Positions 62,118 through 64,000 of a stretch of DNA of 64,000 nucleotides are shown one piece after another. Position 1 is the first letter of the stretch, and every line of letters begins with the position of its first letter. The stretch comes from Parietaria judaica (lineage: Eukaryota > Streptophyta > Magnoliopsida > Rosales > Urticaceae): the NCBI GenBank assembly GCA_954871525.1, contig OX940864.1, positions 2,350,001-2,414,000 of the forward strand, written 5' to 3'. The translations under genes were made by a program, and so were the position numbers. Below the pieces are notes generated by a model that saw nothing but the letters and a program-made list of their open reading frames with translations, was not told the origin of the DNA and did no database searches.

Positions 62118-63153
62118 ATGTTTCGGATTCATCTCATGTTCTCGAAGGAGCTCTGTTTGATTGTATGTTCCCGCTCGCCCTCCCCGGCGCAGTCTCGCCG
62201 GAATTACGAGCTCCGATCGCGCGGCGGAGGCTCCAAGAAGGCCTCCGGGAGCCGCGCCGGAGGTATCCGCACGCTGGCCGATCTGAATCGTCAGGACGAT
62301 AAGGATTCGATGAGCGACTCCGACGATCCGCAGGAGTACTACACTGGTGGCGAGAAAAGGTAATTTCTTGTTGATGAATTCGAAATCGGAATCGAAATCG
62401 GAATAGGAATCTAGAGATAATGCCCTGAATTTGAAGTGCCTTCGCTTGCAATCTCTGAAAATTATTGAATTTTGAAATTGTTTTTACTTGGGTTTGCAGT
62501 GGAATGCTTGTTCAAGATCCGAACCGGTCGAACGACGTGGACGCCATCTTCAACCAGGCCAAGCAGGCTGGCTCTGCGCAAGGAACTTCGGAGAACATCC
62601 GGCCTTCTAGTTCCACCTCGAGAAGTTTCACCGGGACGGCGAGATCGCTCGCGGGGGAGACCATTTCGTCTGCGCCTCAGCCGCCCGAAGTAGTGGTTCA
62701 CAGAATCGTTTTCTGGAGAAACGGATTCTCTGTGGACGATGGGCCGCGGCGTAGTATCGATGATCCTGAAAACGGCCCTTTCCTTGAGGTACCCCCAATA
62801 CTTAAAGTTTAGTGAACTCGAGATTTGAAGAAGATGTACTAATCATTGGCTTTTTCTGCTCGCAGAGCATTAAGAAATCTGAATGCCCGCAAGAGCTTGC
62901 CCCGGCTGATCGGAGGACTTCCGTGCATGTCGAGATGATGAGGCGTGACGAGGACTATCCTGTTTGTTCCCTTTTCATCATTCAACACTCGTGGATTTGA
63001 TGATCCTACTATTTTTAATTCTTAACTAGGCCGGGCGGGCCCAGGAGCTACCAGCTGCAGACGGTGGGCTTCCCTCCCAAGCGGCTCACGGAGCTGGACC
63101 AAACGATTGAGCAGGCTGGGATCGCCAACTCCGTCGTAGTCCAGAAGCTCTAG
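62118..63153 (+). pseudogene. PUX4-like SEP/UBX-domain protein with the first half of UBX deleted
   Basis: PUX proteins are adaptors of the CDC48/p97 ATPase. Exons: about 62118-62359 (start uncertain), 62500-62788 and 62866-62961, plus a terminal remnant 63028-63153. Exon 1 gives [20 protein letters not shown] then YYTGGEK. Exon 2 gives [20 protein letters not shown] and the SEP domain start [20 protein letters not shown]. Exon 3 continues SEP ([20 protein letters not shown]). The remnant encodes [20 protein letters not shown] to VVVQKL, the last half of UBX. The linker and first half of UBX (roughly 110-130 residues in Arabidopsis PUX4) are absent: only 66 bp lie between exon 3 and the remnant. 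Reading through stops at 62998-63000, and splicing to the visible acceptor (63029) shifts frame. Only a SEP-domain protein could be made. Confidence 0.75.
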
Positions 63154-63748
63154 TGGCTTCTTCTTTCGCGGTCCGAAGGGACGTTATTGTCATTTTGTAT
63201 GAGATTGCACTTGGATAAAAGATGTTTAGGCATTGCACTTTCTCTGCTTCTATATTGATTTTATAATTATGAATTAATTATGAATGCAAGATTTTCTAGG
63301 TTTGTTTTAATGGCCAACTTTATTTTCCTTCTCCGCTAAATCTCCGACGCAATTCGCACCAAGATGAACTTTCAGAGTTCATTTGTTGAATTTGATCGGG
63401 TCCAAAACCCGCTTTTTTCTTTTCATCTTCTTTTGTTTGCTTTTAATTAGTTCAAATCAAAACTGTGGTGCGGGTTAAGAAACCCGGTGGTGATAAAATT
63501 TTAGGATCCAAAGCTGGTTCCAGATTTTAATCCCCGAATGAAACACGGCTTGCGGGTTGTTTGCGGGTTGAAAAAATCAAATTTGACTTCGGTTTTAATC
63601 ATAATTGCCCATGAACTAGAAATCTAGTTATTTGCAGTGCAGTGCCCAACTCTAATATAATTTTCTGGATTGGGTAGTCACGTAACAGAGCGTTCAAATG
63701 AGCTTCCTGGTTAGGAAATGGAGTTCCATGCGGCAATATTGGAACAGG
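63154..63748. other. 3' flank with dispersed-repeat patch
   Basis: After a probable 3' UTR, the patch 63390-63600 (gggtccaaaacccgc, gtgcgggttaagaaacccgg, gcgggttgtttgcgggttg) resembles a decayed retroelement. No gene. Confidence 0.4.
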
Positions 63749-64000
63749 TGTTACACTAATTTTATTGGAATTAAAATTTTGTAACCAAAGTTACATTATC
63801 GTAACCAAAGTTACATTATGGTAACCAAAGTTACATTATCGTAACCAAAGTTACATTATGGTAACCAAAGTTACATTATCGTAACCAAAGTTACATTATC
63901 GTAACTGAAGTTACACTAATTTAATTTATTTTAAATTTTTGTAACCGAAGTTACATTATCGTAACCAAAGTTACATTATGGTAACCAAAGTTACATTATC
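63749..64000. repeat. Tandem array of 20-bp units with higher-order pattern, continuing past the window
   Basis: The unit gtaaccaaagttacattat(c/g) repeats six times at 63781-63900. A variant unit and a 20-bp AT spacer follow (63901-63940), then the array resumes to the window end. The spacer phrase gttacactaattt...aaatttt also precedes the first block (63749-63780), giving a higher-order period of about 161 bp. Each unit contains the inverted pair GTAAC-nnnn-GTTAC. Confidence 0.9.

Noticed and set aside
62991..63029. In-frame 39-nt intron that would rejoin the UBX remnant
   Set aside because: Donor GTGGAT and acceptor CTAG keep phase, but 39 nt is shorter than functional plant introns, and the missing UBX half would still be absent.
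63781..64000. Regular 20-bp repeats considered as a CRISPR array
   Set aside because: Units are head-to-tail without unique spacers, and this is a plant nuclear sequence; it is a tandem satellite-type repeat.
1..64000. A new multi-gene biological system or gene cluster
   Set aside because: Recognised genes are unrelated in pathway and arranged independently; nothing seen supports a coordinated new system.

Overview
This is a window of nuclear DNA from a flowering plant, very probably a eudicot. Genes have many short exons with GT-AG introns. Intergenic DNA is AT-rich and full of plant transposable elements, and every recognised product belongs to a plant family. I cannot name the species from sequence alone. 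Exon coordinates were worked out by eye from splice signals, reading-frame continuity and my knowledge of the families; no alignment was run.

Left part (1-19.3 kb). A pectinesterase gene runs off the left edge on the minus strand and carries a one-base frame break in exon 1. About 9 kb of gene-poor DNA follows, holding at least three short inverted-repeat transposons with clear target-site duplications. Next is an intact-looking 24-exon gene for bifunctional lysine-ketoglutarate reductase/saccharopine dehydrogenase (LKR/SDH, 10.16-16.78 kb, plus strand). A six-exon HAD-superfamily gene (17.20-19.16 kb, minus) converges on it.

Middle part (19.3-39.6 kb). This is a transposon graveyard. It holds Mutator-like inverted-repeat elements, including a 991-bp near-perfect palindrome with a perfect 9-bp target duplication. 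That palindrome splits a degraded SANT/Myb-like gene of the Harbinger-ORF1 or 'GST T3-like' kind. There is also a GARP-domain (type-B response-regulator-like) gene fragment. A 6.5-kb Ty1/copia retrotransposon is complete in layout (LTRs, PBS, gag-pol, PPT, 5-bp target duplication) but has broken reading frames. A 1.57-kb Mutator-like element appears to have captured a gene fragment. A five-exon gene of unknown function is broken by a 210-bp hAT element and a 10-bp duplication. Segments near 6.9, 21.4 and 24.5 kb recur together at 38.2-39.9 kb.

Right part (39.8-64 kb). A GPI-anchored endo-1,3-beta-glucanase with an X8 domain (minus) has large transposon-filled introns. Then come a 33-exon BIG5/MIN7-type ARF-GEF (46.06-57.87 kb, minus) and a single-exon RING-H2 protein (minus). 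On the plus strand a PUX4-like SEP/UBX gene has lost the first half of its UBX domain. The window ends inside a tandem-repeat array of 20-bp units.

The genes do not form an operon or a pathway; they are independent housekeeping, cell-wall and trafficking loci. I found no convincing new multi-gene system. The points most worth checking are the natural Met-to-Leu change in the BIG5 Sec7 domain, the patchwork duplications, the palindrome, the truncated UBX gene and the unknown gene.
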